A DNA stretch of 64,000 bases, taken from Roseibium litorale. Its GTDB lineage: Bacteria > Pseudomonadota > Alphaproteobacteria > Rhizobiales > Stappiaceae. Made by a program: the position numbers and the translations under genes. The notes under the pieces were generated by a model. That model was not told the DNA's origin. It did not search any database and saw nothing but the letters and a program-made list of their open reading frames with translations. Positions 18,417 to 27,346 of the stretch are shown in pieces. The stretch lies in assembly GCF_014842915.1 (NCBI RefSeq), contig NZ_JACYXI010000008.1:1-64000 (forward strand). The letters run 5' to 3'. Each line of letters starts with the position of its first letter. Positions within the stretch are counted from its first letter, which is position 1.

Positions 18417-19247
18417 ATGACAACCTATACGGCCGCATCAGCCTATTCCCGGAAGGGCGAAAAAAAAATCTCTGTTTGGCAGGCATTGCAGCAAAAGATA
18501 TTTGTCATGCATGCCGTTATCCTAAGAGATATACGTAGCCGATACTTTAATCATGGCCTGGGTTTTCTGATCGTCCCCATGTTTCCAGTTGCCCACATGG
18601 GCGTTCTCCTTCTAATTTACGCGATCGTAGGGAAAAAGACAGCTTTTGGAGACGACCTTTATCTGTTCTTTGCGACGGGGCTTCTCCCCGCCATGACGTT
18701 CATGTATGTCTCTCGTTTCATGTCAATATCACTTCTAGCAAATAAGAGTATGATGGCCTTTCCAGTCGTGCGATTACTCGATATTGTTTTGGCCCGTGCC
18801 TTTTTGGAGGTAATAGGTATAATTTTATCCGCGGGAATAATGGTTACCATCCTTGTAATTCTTGGATCTAATCCGGTTCCACCTAATCCTTCCGGCGTTT
18901 TGCTAGCGATGTCGCTTGTGAGTTTGTTTGCCTTAGGGATGGGCATAATCGCTAGTGTAATTACAGCAATAGTGCCATCATTTGCGATGCTCTATGGCTT
19001 TTCCATGGTTATCTACTACTTGAGTTCTGGCGCTCCAATTTACCTCCATGCTTTTCCGGAACAATTGATATATGGCTGCTCTTGGAACCCTGTTTTCCAC
19101 GCGGTAGAATGGGTTCGGAGTTCCTATTATTTGGGTTACCCAACTCAACATTTGGATAAAATGTATCTAGTGGGATGTGCTTTTGGTAGCCTTGCGATTG
19201 GGTTGTTTCTAGAGCGTATGTTGCGGCCCCAGGTTCTAGCTGCTTGA
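18417..19247 (+). CDS. kpsM: Polysaccharide ABC exporter permease (KpsM-like)
   Basis: The 276-residue ABC-2 type permease has about six hydrophobic segments (LGFLIVPMFPVAHMGVLLLI, YLFFATGLLPAMTFMYV and others) after a cytoplasmic start with the ILRDIRSRYFNHGLG motif common to KpsM/BexB/Wzm proteins. It would form the inner-membrane channel with the KpsT-like ATPase. It follows the second KpsE-like gene after 66 bp. From about 18500 the gene is clearly AT-richer than its upstream neighbours, so the permease may have a different origin. An IS256 relic starts directly after its stop. Confidence 0.9.
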   Translation: MTTYTAASAYSRKGEKKISVWQALQQKIFVMHAVILRDIRSRYFNHGLGFLIVPMFPVAHMGVLLLIYAIVGKKTAFGDDLYLFFATGLLPAMTFMYVSRFMSISLLANKSMMAFPVVRLLDIVLARAFLEVIGIILSAGIMVTILVILGSNPVPPNPSGVLLAMSLVSLFALGMGIIASVITAIVPSFAMLYGFSMVIYYLSSGAPIYLHAFPEQLIYGCSWNPVFHAVEWVRSSYYLGYPTQHLDKMYLVGCAFGSLAIGLFLERMLRPQVLAA

Positions 19248-19249
19248 TT

Positions 19250-20515
19250 TGGGGGGTAGTGTCAAAGATCTTTCGCACATTTGTTTTCAGGCGACGGCTC
19301 CGTGGGTTTGGTGTTGCTCTTGGTAGAGCGGTGCCATGCTCATGTATTTGCGGGCGGACCATTTGCCAGCCGCGATATGCCTGAGCCTGCTTGCTGCCAG
19401 GTTCAGGCATGATTGACCGTCCGGGAAGGCCCCGACAACCCGTGTTCTGCGCCGGATCTCCTTCATGATCCGTTCCAGAGGATTGTTGGTCCTGATCTTG
19501 CGCCAATGGCTGTCCGGAAAGCCATAATAGGTCAGTGTCTCGCCAATGCTCTCTTCAATGAGATCGGCCGCTCGTGTCAGGCGTTGCGCCCGCAGATCCG
19601 CGATAACTGCCTCAGCCTTTTCCTGTGCCGCCTTGCGGTTCTCCTGGGCATGGATTGCCTTCAGCATGTGCGTGACCTCCCGCACCTTGGTGGACGGGAC
19701 GTGGCTTACCACATTGCGGTAGAAGTGCACCATGCAGCGCTGCCACTGCGCATCCGGCAGATAGTCGGCCACGCTCTCAACGAGGCCCCGGCAGGCATCG
19801 GAGATGATCAGCTTCACACCGCTCAAGCCCCGATCAACCAGGTGCCGCAGGAAGTTCGACCAGCCGGACTTGTCTTCCTTCGCCCCTTCGCAGATCCCCA
19901 GGATCTCCCGGTAACCATTAGAATTGACCGCGCTAGCCACAAGCAGAGACACATTCCGGACTTCTCCCGCCCACGTCCGCTTCATGACTATTCCATCCAG
20001 ATAAAGATAGGGATGCGCGCCCTCGATCGGCCGGTGCCGCCATTCCTCGATCTTCGCATAGATCTTCTTGTTCAGGTTGGACACCGTGCCGGGACTGACA
20101 CGCGCACCCCAAAGCGCCTCGGTGATGTCCTCCACACGCCGAACCGAAACGCCCGCCAGATACATCTCGATCAAGGCTTCCTCGACGCTGCTTTCCCGGC
20201 GCTGGTAGCGCTCGATGATCGCCGTTTCAAACGTCTGGCGCCGGAGCTTCGCCCGCTTTGGTGTGAAGGGACCGCTCATAACTGCCGGCCCGCGTGTCCT
20301 GGCGCCCCTCGCTGCGCTCGTAGCGGCCCGCTCCGCAAAGCCGGTCTGCCTCCGCATCCAGCATTGCATTCAAGGCCTCTTCATCCGTGCCACGCACCAT
20401 CTCTCCAAGATGGTCCTTGATCCGGGATTCATCGATCCGGATCACGTTGCTCATCTCTTTGCCGTCGCCGTCATCACTCATGCGTAAGGGGTGTGCCGCT
20501 CACACCTTGACCGAA
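19250..20515 (-). mobile_element. IS256-family insertion sequence, inactivated
   Basis: The sequence from just after the kpsM stop to about 20515 is occupied by one IS256-type transposase gene on the minus strand. The two ends share a weakly conserved GTCAA-containing inverted repeat (near 19265 and 20505). Exact boundaries and a target duplication could not be fixed by eye. The transposase frame is broken, so the element depends on a helper if it moves at all. Confidence 0.7.
19287..20481 (-). pseudogene. IS256-family transposase, frameshifted
   Basis: The N-terminal part (20481 downward) reads normally to TRAGSYERSLHTKAG. The remaining 330 or so residues lie in another frame, starting at KLRRQTFETAIIERY. 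Between them about ten bases are missing near 20255, where intact relatives have a KLKVPKL-like stretch. The rest looks complete: YLYLDGIVMKR with the first Asp, LIISDACRGL with the second, and the C-terminal NNPLERIMKEIRRRTRVVGAFPD region with Glu. It would be an active DDE transposase were it not for the frameshift. Confidence 0.88.
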
Positions 20516-20646
20516 CTCGTATAGTAGATTTTGTTCTTTGCAGCCTCGTGGACGCGGAAGCCATGCGCCAGCATCGGAGATATACGTTTTCCGGTGAAGA
20601 TTTCTGCCCTCGCACGCCGCTAAGTATTTCACCTAGGGAAAGGACT

Positions 20647-20936
20647 ATGATCAAAGGCTTTGATATCCAGCGCCTCGCAGAGCGCGCGCCAGTTTTGATA
20701 GCAATCTCCATTCTTCTAGGAATGGTTCCTCACGTTTTGAGAATATCGGGCATCAATGGATTTTATATCGGCCTGACAATTTTCCTTCTTAACCTAGCAC
20801 TCTGCACTGTGGGGCTGGCGTCGGGCAAATTCCGATTGTTTGGCTGCTTTGGGCTGCTGCATCCTTAGCGTCATTCATCCTTTTCGGTATGGCAACGCCT
20901 GTTGGAGTGGTCTTGACTTTACCCATTATCGTATAG
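20647..20936 (+). pseudogene. Broken membrane protein
   Basis: A frame opened by ATG at 20647, with GGGAAAGGA upstream, encodes two likely membrane segments (APVLIAISILLGMVPHVL and FYIGLTIFLLNLALCTVGL) and then stops at 20868. The alternative frame over 20845-20936 continues with a third hydrophobic segment (WLLWAAASLASFILFGMA) and ends at a TAG at 20936, so a single-base indel near 20845 has split a protein of about 96 residues or the start of a longer one. I do not recognise the family. It is AT-rich and trapped between two IS elements, probably a leftover of the polysaccharide island. Confidence 0.5.
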
Positions 20937-20986
20937 CCTTGGCATTGATGCTCGGCCGATGGCGTGTCCGCAGCATACCAACTCGA

Positions 20987-22552
20987 TCACGGGTAAGGAG
21001 TGCTATGTAGGGCTGGAAAATTCCATGGCAGGAGTTCGTCGATCCGGCTTTTCGGGTGACCGCCAGCAATGGCTTCAAGGGTCGCCTTGAGATAGGCGAA
21101 GGGCTCGACGTTGTTGATTTTCGCGGTCTCAATAAGCGATGCGATGCGGCCCCAGGTGCGGCCACCCTCGTCATGGCCGGCGAACAATGCATTTTTCCTG
21201 TTCAGGGCAATTGGCCGGATCAAATTCTCGACACTGTTGCTATCGATCTCGACACGGCCGTCGTGGAGGAAGGTCTGCAAACCGTCCCAATGACGATAGA
21301 TGTAAGCGAGCTTCTCGCCAAGGCGGGACTTGGCGGAGACCCGGCGGCGTTGCTCTTGCAGCCATTCACCAAAGGAGGCGACCAGAGGCGCGGTGCGGGC
21401 CTGCCGGGCCGAGAGCCGCTGCCCGGGCGCCGTGCCGCGGATATCAGCCTCGACCCTGTAGAACTCGGCGATCCGGCGCAAGCCTTCGGCGGCGATCTCG
21501 GAGCCATCGCGGTCGAACACTTCCTTCAGTTTCCGCCGTGCGTGCGCCCAGCAATGGGCCACGCGGATCGGATCGCCGCCCTTGCGGGACGGGCGCGTCA
21601 GGCAGTTGTAGCCCTGGTAGCCGTCGAGTTGCAGGACCCCTTCGAAGCCACGAAGGATTTTCTCCGCGTTCTCGCCGCGGCGGTCAGGCGCATAGAAGAA
21701 GACCACGCCGGGTGGGTCGTCCCCGCCCCATGCGCGGTCGTCACGGGCCAAGGCCCACAGATATCCGGTCTTCGTCTTGCCGCGGCCCGGATCCAGCACC
21801 GGCGCCGTGGTCTCGTCCATGAACAGCTTGGTCGACACCTTCAGATGCTCGGCCAGCCGGTCGACCACCGGGGCGAGGTGGAACGCGGCGGTACCGACCC
21901 AATCCGCCAGCGTGCTCCGATGGATATCGATGCCCGACCGGGCAAGGATCTGGCTCTGCCGGTGCAAGGGCAAATGGTCCGCGTACTTGGCAACCAGAAC
22001 ATGCGCAATGGCGCCTTCCGTCGGCAGGCCAGCCTCGATGAGGTGAGCCGGTGCCGGCATCTGGGTGACGCCGTCTGTACAGGCGCGGCAGGCGTATTTG
22101 GGGCGGACGGTGACGATCACGCGTAGCTGTGCGGGCACGATGTCCAGCCGCTCCGTGCGATCCTCGCCGATTTTGTGCATCACCCCGCAACCGCAGGGAC
22201 ATTGCAGGTTGTCGGGTTCGATCACACGCTCGATGCGGGGAAGGTCCTTCGGCAGGTTGCCCCTATTGCGACGCGCCGGACGGCGGGTTTTGGCCTCAGA
22301 GGAGAGCTGCGTATCCTGGCTTTCCTCAATCTCGGCGATGGCTGTCTCGAGGTCTTCGAAGGCCAGTTGTCGTTCGTCTTCGCTGAGCTTCTCCGACCTT
22401 TTGCCGTGAACCGCGTGGTTCAACTCCGCGACCAGCTGCTCCAGGCGCCTGTTGATCTCCTTGAGCGCATCCCTTTCACGCAGGAGCGCGGCGACAGCAT
22501 CACGCTGGTCGGCGGGGATCGCGGAAAGGTCGATGGCGACAGTGGAAGGCAT
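20987..22552 (-). CDS. tnpC: IS66 transposase TnpC
   Basis: The 521-residue DDE-type IS66 transposase shows an N-terminal leucine-zipper-like part (LEQLVAELNHAVHGKRSEKL), a zinc-finger-like CPCGCG...CRAC region and the ADWVGTAAFHLAPVVDRL segment. The core has KLFMDETTAPVLDPGRGKTK with the first Asp, VLQLDGYQGYN with the second, and the C-terminal IDSNSVENLIRPIALNRKNALFAGHDEGG with Glu. An IS66_C-type tail follows (ASLIETAKINNVEPFAYLKATLEAI). It is complete in length. Its last few codons and stop may be supplied by flanking DNA. Confidence 0.95.
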   Translation of the reverse strand: MPSTVAIDLSAIPADQRDAVAALLRERDALKEINRRLEQLVAELNHAVHGKRSEKLSEDERQLAFEDLETAIAEIEESQDTQLSSEAKTRRPARRNRGNLPKDLPRIERVIEPDNLQCPCGCGVMHKIGEDRTERLDIVPAQLRVIVTVRPKYACRACTDGVTQMPAPAHLIEAGLPTEGAIAHVLVAKYADHLPLHRQSQILARSGIDIHRSTLADWVGTAAFHLAPVVDRLAEHLKVSTKLFMDETTAPVLDPGRGKTKTGYLWALARDDRAWGGDDPPGVVFFYAPDRRGENAEKILRGFEGVLQLDGYQGYNCLTRPSRKGGDPIRVAHCWAHARRKLKEVFDRDGSEIAAEGLRRIAEFYRVEADIRGTAPGQRLSARQARTAPLVASFGEWLQEQRRRVSAKSRLGEKLAYIYRHWDGLQTFLHDGRVEIDSNSVENLIRPIALNRKNALFAGHDEGGRTWGRIASLIETAKINNVEPFAYLKATLEAIAGGHPKSRIDELLPWNFPALHSTPYP

Positions 22553-22606
22553 AGGCCGAGAATAACCCGGGGCCGCTGCGGATGCCCGCCATTTCCGGTA
22601 CCTGAT

Positions 22607-22960
22607 TCATTCTGCCGCAGCCGGAGAACGAGCCTCCAATGCCTTCACCTTGCGCCAGTCCAGGCCCGAGAACAGCGCTTCGAATTGGGCATGGTTCAGC
22701 GAGATTGTGCCATCCCTGATGGCAGGCCATGTGAAGGTCTTATCTTCCAGCCGCTTGTAAGCCATGACCAGGCCGGTACCGTCAAAATACAAGAGTTTCA
22801 ATCGGTCAGCTCGCCTGGACCGGAACACAAAAACCGTGCCTGTGAACGGGTCCTTGCGCAAAACGGACTGGACCAGGGCGCTCAGCCCATCATGTCCTTT
22901 TCTGAAGTCGACCGGCTTTGTCGCCACCAGGATACGCACCCGGTTCGAGGGGAAAATCAT
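22607..22960 (-). CDS. tnpB: IS66 accessory protein TnpB
   Basis: The 117-residue protein is the Orf2/TnpB of IS66 elements: NRVRILVATKPVDFRKGHDGL, VFVFRSRRADRLKLLYFDGTGLVMAYKRLE and the C-terminal LFSGLDW. It is required with TnpA for transposition, although its biochemical role is unclear. It overlaps the tnpA stop by 4 bp and precedes tnpC by 54 bp, the standard order and spacing. The length is normal and no defect is seen. Confidence 0.95.
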   Translation of the reverse strand: MIFPSNRVRILVATKPVDFRKGHDGLSALVQSVLRKDPFTGTVFVFRSRRADRLKLLYFDGTGLVMAYKRLEDKTFTWPAIRDGTISLNHAQFEALFSGLDWRKVKALEARSPAAAE

Positions 22961-23412
22961 GATCCACGCCCAAGGGCGCGCACGATCCCGGCAATCCTGT
23001 CCGGGCTCACGGAAGCTTCCAGCCGGATTGTGGTTCCGCCGTGAATGATCTCCACCGCGGCCAGCGGCTTGGCATCTTCTTCAACGGACGCCGGGATCGG
23101 CTCCAGAACGGCCGGCACAAACTCGGCTCCCGGAAGATCCGGCACCACAAGTTTGCCCTCCCGTGCCAAACGCCGCCACGACGAAAGGTGGTTGGGCTTC
23201 ATGCCAACACACCGGGCGACCTCGTTCACGGTCACACCGGGCACATAGGTCTCCGCGACAAGCTGGCCCTTCACTTCATCCGGCCAGCGCCGCTTTCCTG
23301 CGGGCCCGACCAGAATCTCATATCCGCAAATGGACTCCATATGGAGCGCTCTATGGACTCCCAACCCTTCCTCCATTCCCAAATCGACAATGGGTATGGA
23401 TTCCAGCATCAC
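22957..23412 (-). CDS. tnpA: IS66 accessory protein TnpA
   Basis: The 151-codon frame encodes the Orf1/TnpA DNA-binding protein with a helix-turn-helix (VPGVTVNEVARCVGMKPNHLSSWRRLAREGKL). The true start may be the ATG at 23340 (MESICGYEILVGPAGKRRWPDEVK), where similarity to family members begins, rather than the ATG at 23412. The C-terminal half (ETIHGGTTIRLEASVSPDRIAGIVRAL-like) matches the family. It overlaps tnpB by 4 bp. Confidence 0.9.
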   Translation of the reverse strand: MMLESIPIVDLGMEEGLGVHRALHMESICGYEILVGPAGKRRWPDEVKGQLVAETYVPGVTVNEVARCVGMKPNHLSSWRRLAREGKLVVPDLPGAEFVPAVLEPIPASVEEDAKPLAAVEIIHGGTTIRLEASVSPDRIAGIVRALGRGS

Positions 23413-23449
23413 GACGGAAGCGAACAGGTGGGATCCAGCCGCCGCTTAC

Positions 23450-24240
23450 ATCTCATTGCGCTGGCGGACAAGGCTTCTGCCTTCGGCGAGGACCAGGCGG
23501 AACATGCGAAGAGCGTCAGAGTCCGGTTCTACGGGTAAACCAACAGAGTCTACGGCCGTTGCGTAAATGTCTGAAAGCAAGCGCTCTTTGGAGACCCTCT
23601 TCCCCACTACCTGCCAAGCGTCTGCGATGAAGGTTTCCTAGCTCATGGCCGTGATCATCGTCGGTGTTGGATACTTCTCGAGGAACACCAGAAACCAGTC
23701 GGTTCGCGAGCTTCGGTGAAAACGTTCGGCCTCAGGGAAGTAGAGCGGCAGGTAATGAGTCCGGATGCGAGGCCAAAGCTCGATCTTCGAACGTGAGACG
23801 ATCTCATACGTCTTCGACAGCTCCTGGATGTCGGCAGTCCCAACGACCAGCGGGTCATGAAAGAACTGCACGGCGCCGATCTCCAGCATGTGCAGGATGA
23901 CCTGAGCATCCTTCGGATCATTCTTGTTCCAGCTATTGTGCAAAGCCTCACGTGTCCGGGCGAGGCCGACAGAGGAAACAAGCTTGAGGTCGAACCCGGT
24001 CTGTCCGAGATGATGCGTCAGGGGTCTATGATAGTTGCCAATCGCCTAGAATCCGATCCACACTGGCAGTCCGTAGCTGACGAACACAGCAGACAGGCGC
24101 TGGAAGTCTTCCAACGTGTTCATGATCGTCATGCGCCGTCGGCGCTTCCTGTCTGGGATCCCCATCAGGACCTCGTGACGGTGCTTGGAAATGTTCACGG
24201 CGACCAGGACGGTCGAGGCGATAGAATAGGCAGTGGTCAT
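23450..24240 (-). pseudogene. IS110-family transposase, truncated with stop codons
   Basis: From ATG 24240 the frame gives a DEDD-type IS110 N-terminal domain (VLVAVNISKHRHEVLMGIPD), but stops at a TAG near 24047 where a Glu codon is expected (IGF-stop-A-GNYHRPLTHHLG). It reads on through LVSSVGLARTREALHNSWNKNDPKDAQVILHMLE to a second TAG near 23640 and ends at LVRQRNEM where the IS66 element begins. The catalytic C-terminal domain with the Ser nucleophile is absent from the window. Two nonsense mutations and a truncation make it a clear relic. Confidence 0.85.
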
Positions 24241-24377
24241 AGCCGGTCTCCTCAGCAGTGTGGTTCAGCAAGACCACTGTTGAGACCTGAGACCCGGTTA
24301 TGGCCACCCGCTGCGCTATGTGGTGGGCTGCGCTGGCGGCCATAACCTATCAACAGCGTATATTCCCGACGTGCTAC

Positions 24378-24746
24378 GGCATCCAATTCACGTTTCCACC
24401 TCGATACGCCGACGACCGGACAACGAGATACATGACCCACATGTTCGACATGCGCTGCTGGGAAAACGGCATTGAGCATCGTTTGACCAAGGTGAAGCAT
24501 ACTTGGACGAATGGTCAGGTCGAGAGGATGAACCGAAGCATCAAGGAGGCAACCGTCAAGCGCTTCCATTACGACAATCATGCCCAGTTCGAAGCCCATC
24601 TCGCCGACTTCATCGCTGCATACAATTTTGCGCGTCGCTTGAAGACCCTACGCGGCCTCACCCCATACGAATACATCTGCAAAATATGGACAACTGAACC
24701 GGAAAGATTAAGGCTCAATCCGATCCATCAAATGCCTGGACTGAAC
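24378..24746 (+). pseudogene. IS481-family transposase, C-terminal fragment
   Basis: The plus strand encodes about 122 residues of the C-terminal half of an IS481-type integrase-core transposase: GIQFTFPPRYAD, FDMRCWENGIEHRLTKVKHTWTNGQVERMNRSIKEATVKRFHYD with the catalytic Glu, and LKTLRGLTPYEYICKIW, ending HQMPGLN. The N-terminal half and first Asp are missing, since upstream sequence belongs to the IS110 relic. The open frame runs on to 24887 only because it crosses the antisense strand of an IS5 relic. Confidence 0.85.
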
Positions 24747-24751
24747 AAGAA

Positions 24752-25327
24752 AAGCACTCTGCCCCCTGATCAGTGTGCGGATAGCATCGACATCGTAAGC
24801 CCGATCCGCGAGGACAACGGCGTTTTCGGGCAGGCCAGACAAAAGCGGCATGGCCTGATGGCCATCATATGCTTGGCCCTTGCTTAGGCTCAGCCGAACC
24901 GGTAAGCTGCAGGGGTCCATCATAGCGCGTGATCTTGCTTGTCAGGCCGCCTCTGGAACGCCTCATCCAACCAGATCCCCCTTTTTATCCCCGTTGGTAC
25001 CATGTTGGTGAACGCGGATGAAAGAGCTGTCGATCATTTGGATGTCTCCATCGTAAGCTTCTGATACCGCTTTCAATATCCGATCCTAGACGCCAGCGCG
25101 GCGCCAGCGGACGGAGCGGTTGCAGCAAGTCTTGTGCGACCCGTAGCGCTCCGGAATATCTGCCCAGGGCGCACCCGTGCGCCAGCGCCAGAGAATGCCG
25201 TTAATCACCGCCGGTCATTGACGCGGGCAACACCGCGGACCTTCGTCGGAAGAAGGGGCTGGATCACCGACCACTCGAAATCGCTCATATCAAAGCGGGC
25301 CATTCAAAACTCCTTTCGGAGTTTGAA
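24752..25327 (-). pseudogene. IS5-family transposase relic
   Basis: The ATG at 25303 begins [32 protein letters not shown], after which a one-base deletion shifts the frame ([23 protein letters not shown] continues in the next frame). A TAG replaces a Trp codon in AGVxDRILKAVSEAYDGD. A further shift precedes LSLSKGQAYDGHQAMPLLSGLPENAVVLADRAYD. The C-terminus is lost where the IS481 fragment starts. The end at 25304-25327 carries a near-perfect CAAAACTCC/GGAGTTTG hairpin like that at 4.57 kb, which suggests the same IS family. Confidence 0.85.
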
Positions 25328-25519
25328 TCAAATCAAGCCTGATCTGGCTACCCGATTATGAGGGCGTGACCTAGGTTTTGGCCTTTGCTTCCTGCATTTG
25401 GACACCTCGAATTACCCGCATTCTGGGGATGGTGGGTGCTGGGCAAGGTAACGGTTGCCTGAGAACACATGCTGCGGATCGGCACCATGCCGCCGACCCA
25501 TTTGCGCCATACGTTCTCA

Positions 25520-26356
25520 CTAGTAGAGAATCCTCTCCTCGGCAGGGAGATGCTGATTGATATATGCCACGTCCCCCCGCAGTTTTTCATAGACCACTTG
25601 CTTGACGGAAGGAGACAGATCAGTCTTTCGATTGGAGAGACTAGGAAAGAGCGAAAGCAAGAAGGTGGAAGTCAGGCTTCCAGCCCGGTTACCGAGCCTA
25701 TGGTTTACTAGCCGGACAAGTTGAAGCTCGGGCCCTGTCAATGAGCGGTTGACCGTCTGCCTGCGAATTGACTGCAACGCCAGATCCTGTCGGATTTCCG
25801 GATCGATAACAGACATGATCTTTTCTGAGATCCCCATCTTATGAGATGAGTAGTTGAATAGATTTATTCTAATTCCTTCAGAATGACAGAAATTCAAAAT
25901 ATTTGTAGCATGACAGATATGATTTTCACGCTCCGCTATTTCTAGTATGGTCCCGGTATAACCGCCACGTTTCACGGCTTCATTGAAATGGGACTGCACC
26001 ATTTCGATGGGATCGCGCACCGAGACGATGAAATGGAAGGTGAGGTCATTCTTCCGGGCTCTCACCAGATCAACGAATTCGTTCTGGCGAAGGATCATGT
26101 TCTCGCTTGAAAACACCAGCGTGCCGAAATCCTCGCAGGCGTCTGCCACGTCCAAGATCTGGCGCTGGAACCAGTCCGGCAGTTCAGGAGTGACATTTCC
26201 GGAGGTCGTGCCACCGCGAAGGGCCTTCTTGCGGCTTGGATGGTCAGGATAGAGGATGCCCCTGCTCTTCAAGGTATCTTGAAGTTCCATGAGAGCTTTC
26301 TGTGTGGCTGACGTGCCGGTTTTTCCGTGACCGATGTGCAGAAAGATCGTTTTCAT
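25520..26356 (-). CDS. Sulfotransferase-like protein
   Basis: The 278-residue protein starts MKTIFLHIGHGKTGTSATQKAL, whose HxGHxKTGTS segment is the phosphate-binding loop that holds the sulfate donor PAPS in bacterial sulfotransferases. FHFIVSVRDPIEMVQSHFNEAV fits the second donor-binding region (RDP...S). I prefer ATG 26356 to the longer frame from 26407 because the fold begins directly at it. The gene stands alone, is AT-rich and next to the IS-rich end of the polysaccharide island, so it may sulfate or otherwise modify an exported glycan. The acceptor is unknown. Confidence 0.68.
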   Translation of the reverse strand: MKTIFLHIGHGKTGTSATQKALMELQDTLKSRGILYPDHPSRKKALRGGTTSGNVTPELPDWFQRQILDVADACEDFGTLVFSSENMILRQNEFVDLVRARKNDLTFHFIVSVRDPIEMVQSHFNEAVKRGGYTGTILEIAERENHICHATNILNFCHSEGIRINLFNYSSHKMGISEKIMSVIDPEIRQDLALQSIRRQTVNRSLTGPELQLVRLVNHRLGNRAGSLTSTFLLSLFPSLSNRKTDLSPSVKQVVYEKLRGDVAYINQHLPAEERILY

Positions 26357-26522
26357 TGTGTCCAGTATCAGAGGCCTCAGCCCAGTTTGATTGAGATATC
26401 TCTGCAAGGCACGTCATAAATGTGACCTGACTTGGATTTTATCAGGCCGTCACACCACAGATTCTATCTGAAGCAGCATCGCAACTCACGGCAGACTTTC
26501 TCAATCCGCATTCATTGCCCCG

Positions 26523-26930
26523 TCATTCCTCCAGAAACAGGCCGCGTTGTTCGGCTTTGAGGTCGATGCTGGCAGGTTCCCGGCCGGTGGCGAGAACGCC
26601 GATCTGGCGCCAGTCGCAGACGTGGATCAGGCCGGAGCGGTCATATTCGCTGGAATCCAGCAGCAGGATCACCCGGTGCCGGCTGCCTTCGCTGGCAAAG
26701 ATGCCGGCAATTTCCAGCGAGACCGTCAGGATGGTCATGGGCTCTCGCCGCGCAAGCTCCCGGGCCAGGAAACAGGCGGTGCTGCCGTTGTCCAGCATCA
26801 CCGTATGCCCCCTCGCGGATATGGGCGGCGGAAAGGCCATGGCTCACTGCACCTCCTGGCCAACCTGGGCATATTGGGCAGCGGCCTGCGCACCACCATC
26901 CGGCCCGGCACAGAGTCCAAGCCACTGATT
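26523..26930 (-). pseudogene. DeoR-type sugar regulator remnant
   Basis: The minus strand encodes parts of a DeoR-family C-terminal sensor domain: GHTVMLDNGSTACFLARELA, ILTVSLEIAGIFASEGSRHRVILL, and then abruptly LDSSEYDRSGLIHVCDWRQIGVLATG. About 40 residues that normally lie between these last two segments are missing. The upstream helix-turn-helix half is absent, apart from a frameshifted stub before 26840. It can no longer act as a repressor. It suggests that a sugar-phosphate-controlled operon once stood here. Confidence 0.65.
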
Positions 26931-27346
26931 TTTAAGGGGAAGAATCAGTTGCTTCAGAAGGTGCTTTGAAGGTTCTATTGAATTCAAACCCCGCCAGCGG
27001 CGTAACTACGCAGAATAGACGCTTTGTTCCTATCAATAATTTTTGTCTTATTATCAATATCTTGAATGGAAATCTAAGGCTGCCTTACAAAAGTCTTGCC
27101 AGCCAGAAAGCCATCCGGTATCCCTGTTTTGAATTCAATGAAGTCACAGAGCTTCACGAAAAGATCTGAAGGCGTGCGGCAGGGCCGGTCACATGGGCCG
27201 CCGCATACGCATTGAAGACCATTCAGGTTCCTCTCCTTTTCCGGGCCTGCCGCAGCTCCCAGGGCTTTGCAAAAGCCGCAGGCGCTCAGGCAGTCCGTTC
27301 AGGACGGGGAGGGGCCAGGGCAGGAAACACAGGCAGGACGACCGGC
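26931..27346. other. Intergenic region
   Basis: About 415 bp, AT-rich between 26970 and 27150 and GC-rich afterwards. No recognisable gene or repeat. The GntR frame that follows stays open back to 27212, but the residues encoded there do not resemble the family. Confidence 0.4.

Larger units (their letters stand above)
20993..23449 (-). mobile_element. IS66-family insertion sequence
   Basis: The element carries the full IS66 set tnpA-tnpB-tnpC on the minus strand. The right end, read on the minus strand, starts GTAAGCGGCGGCTGGATC at 23449, the usual IS66 terminus. The left end is probably the GTAAGGAG at 20993. The tnpC stop codon (20987-20989) then lies just outside the element. The 8-bp flanks do not match, so no target duplication is seen. 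On the right it interrupts an IS110-type transposase. Confidence 0.82.

Noticed and set aside
24747-24887. C-terminal extension of the IS481 fragment frame
   Set aside because: It is the antisense strand of an IS5 transposase relic, not part of the IS481 protein.
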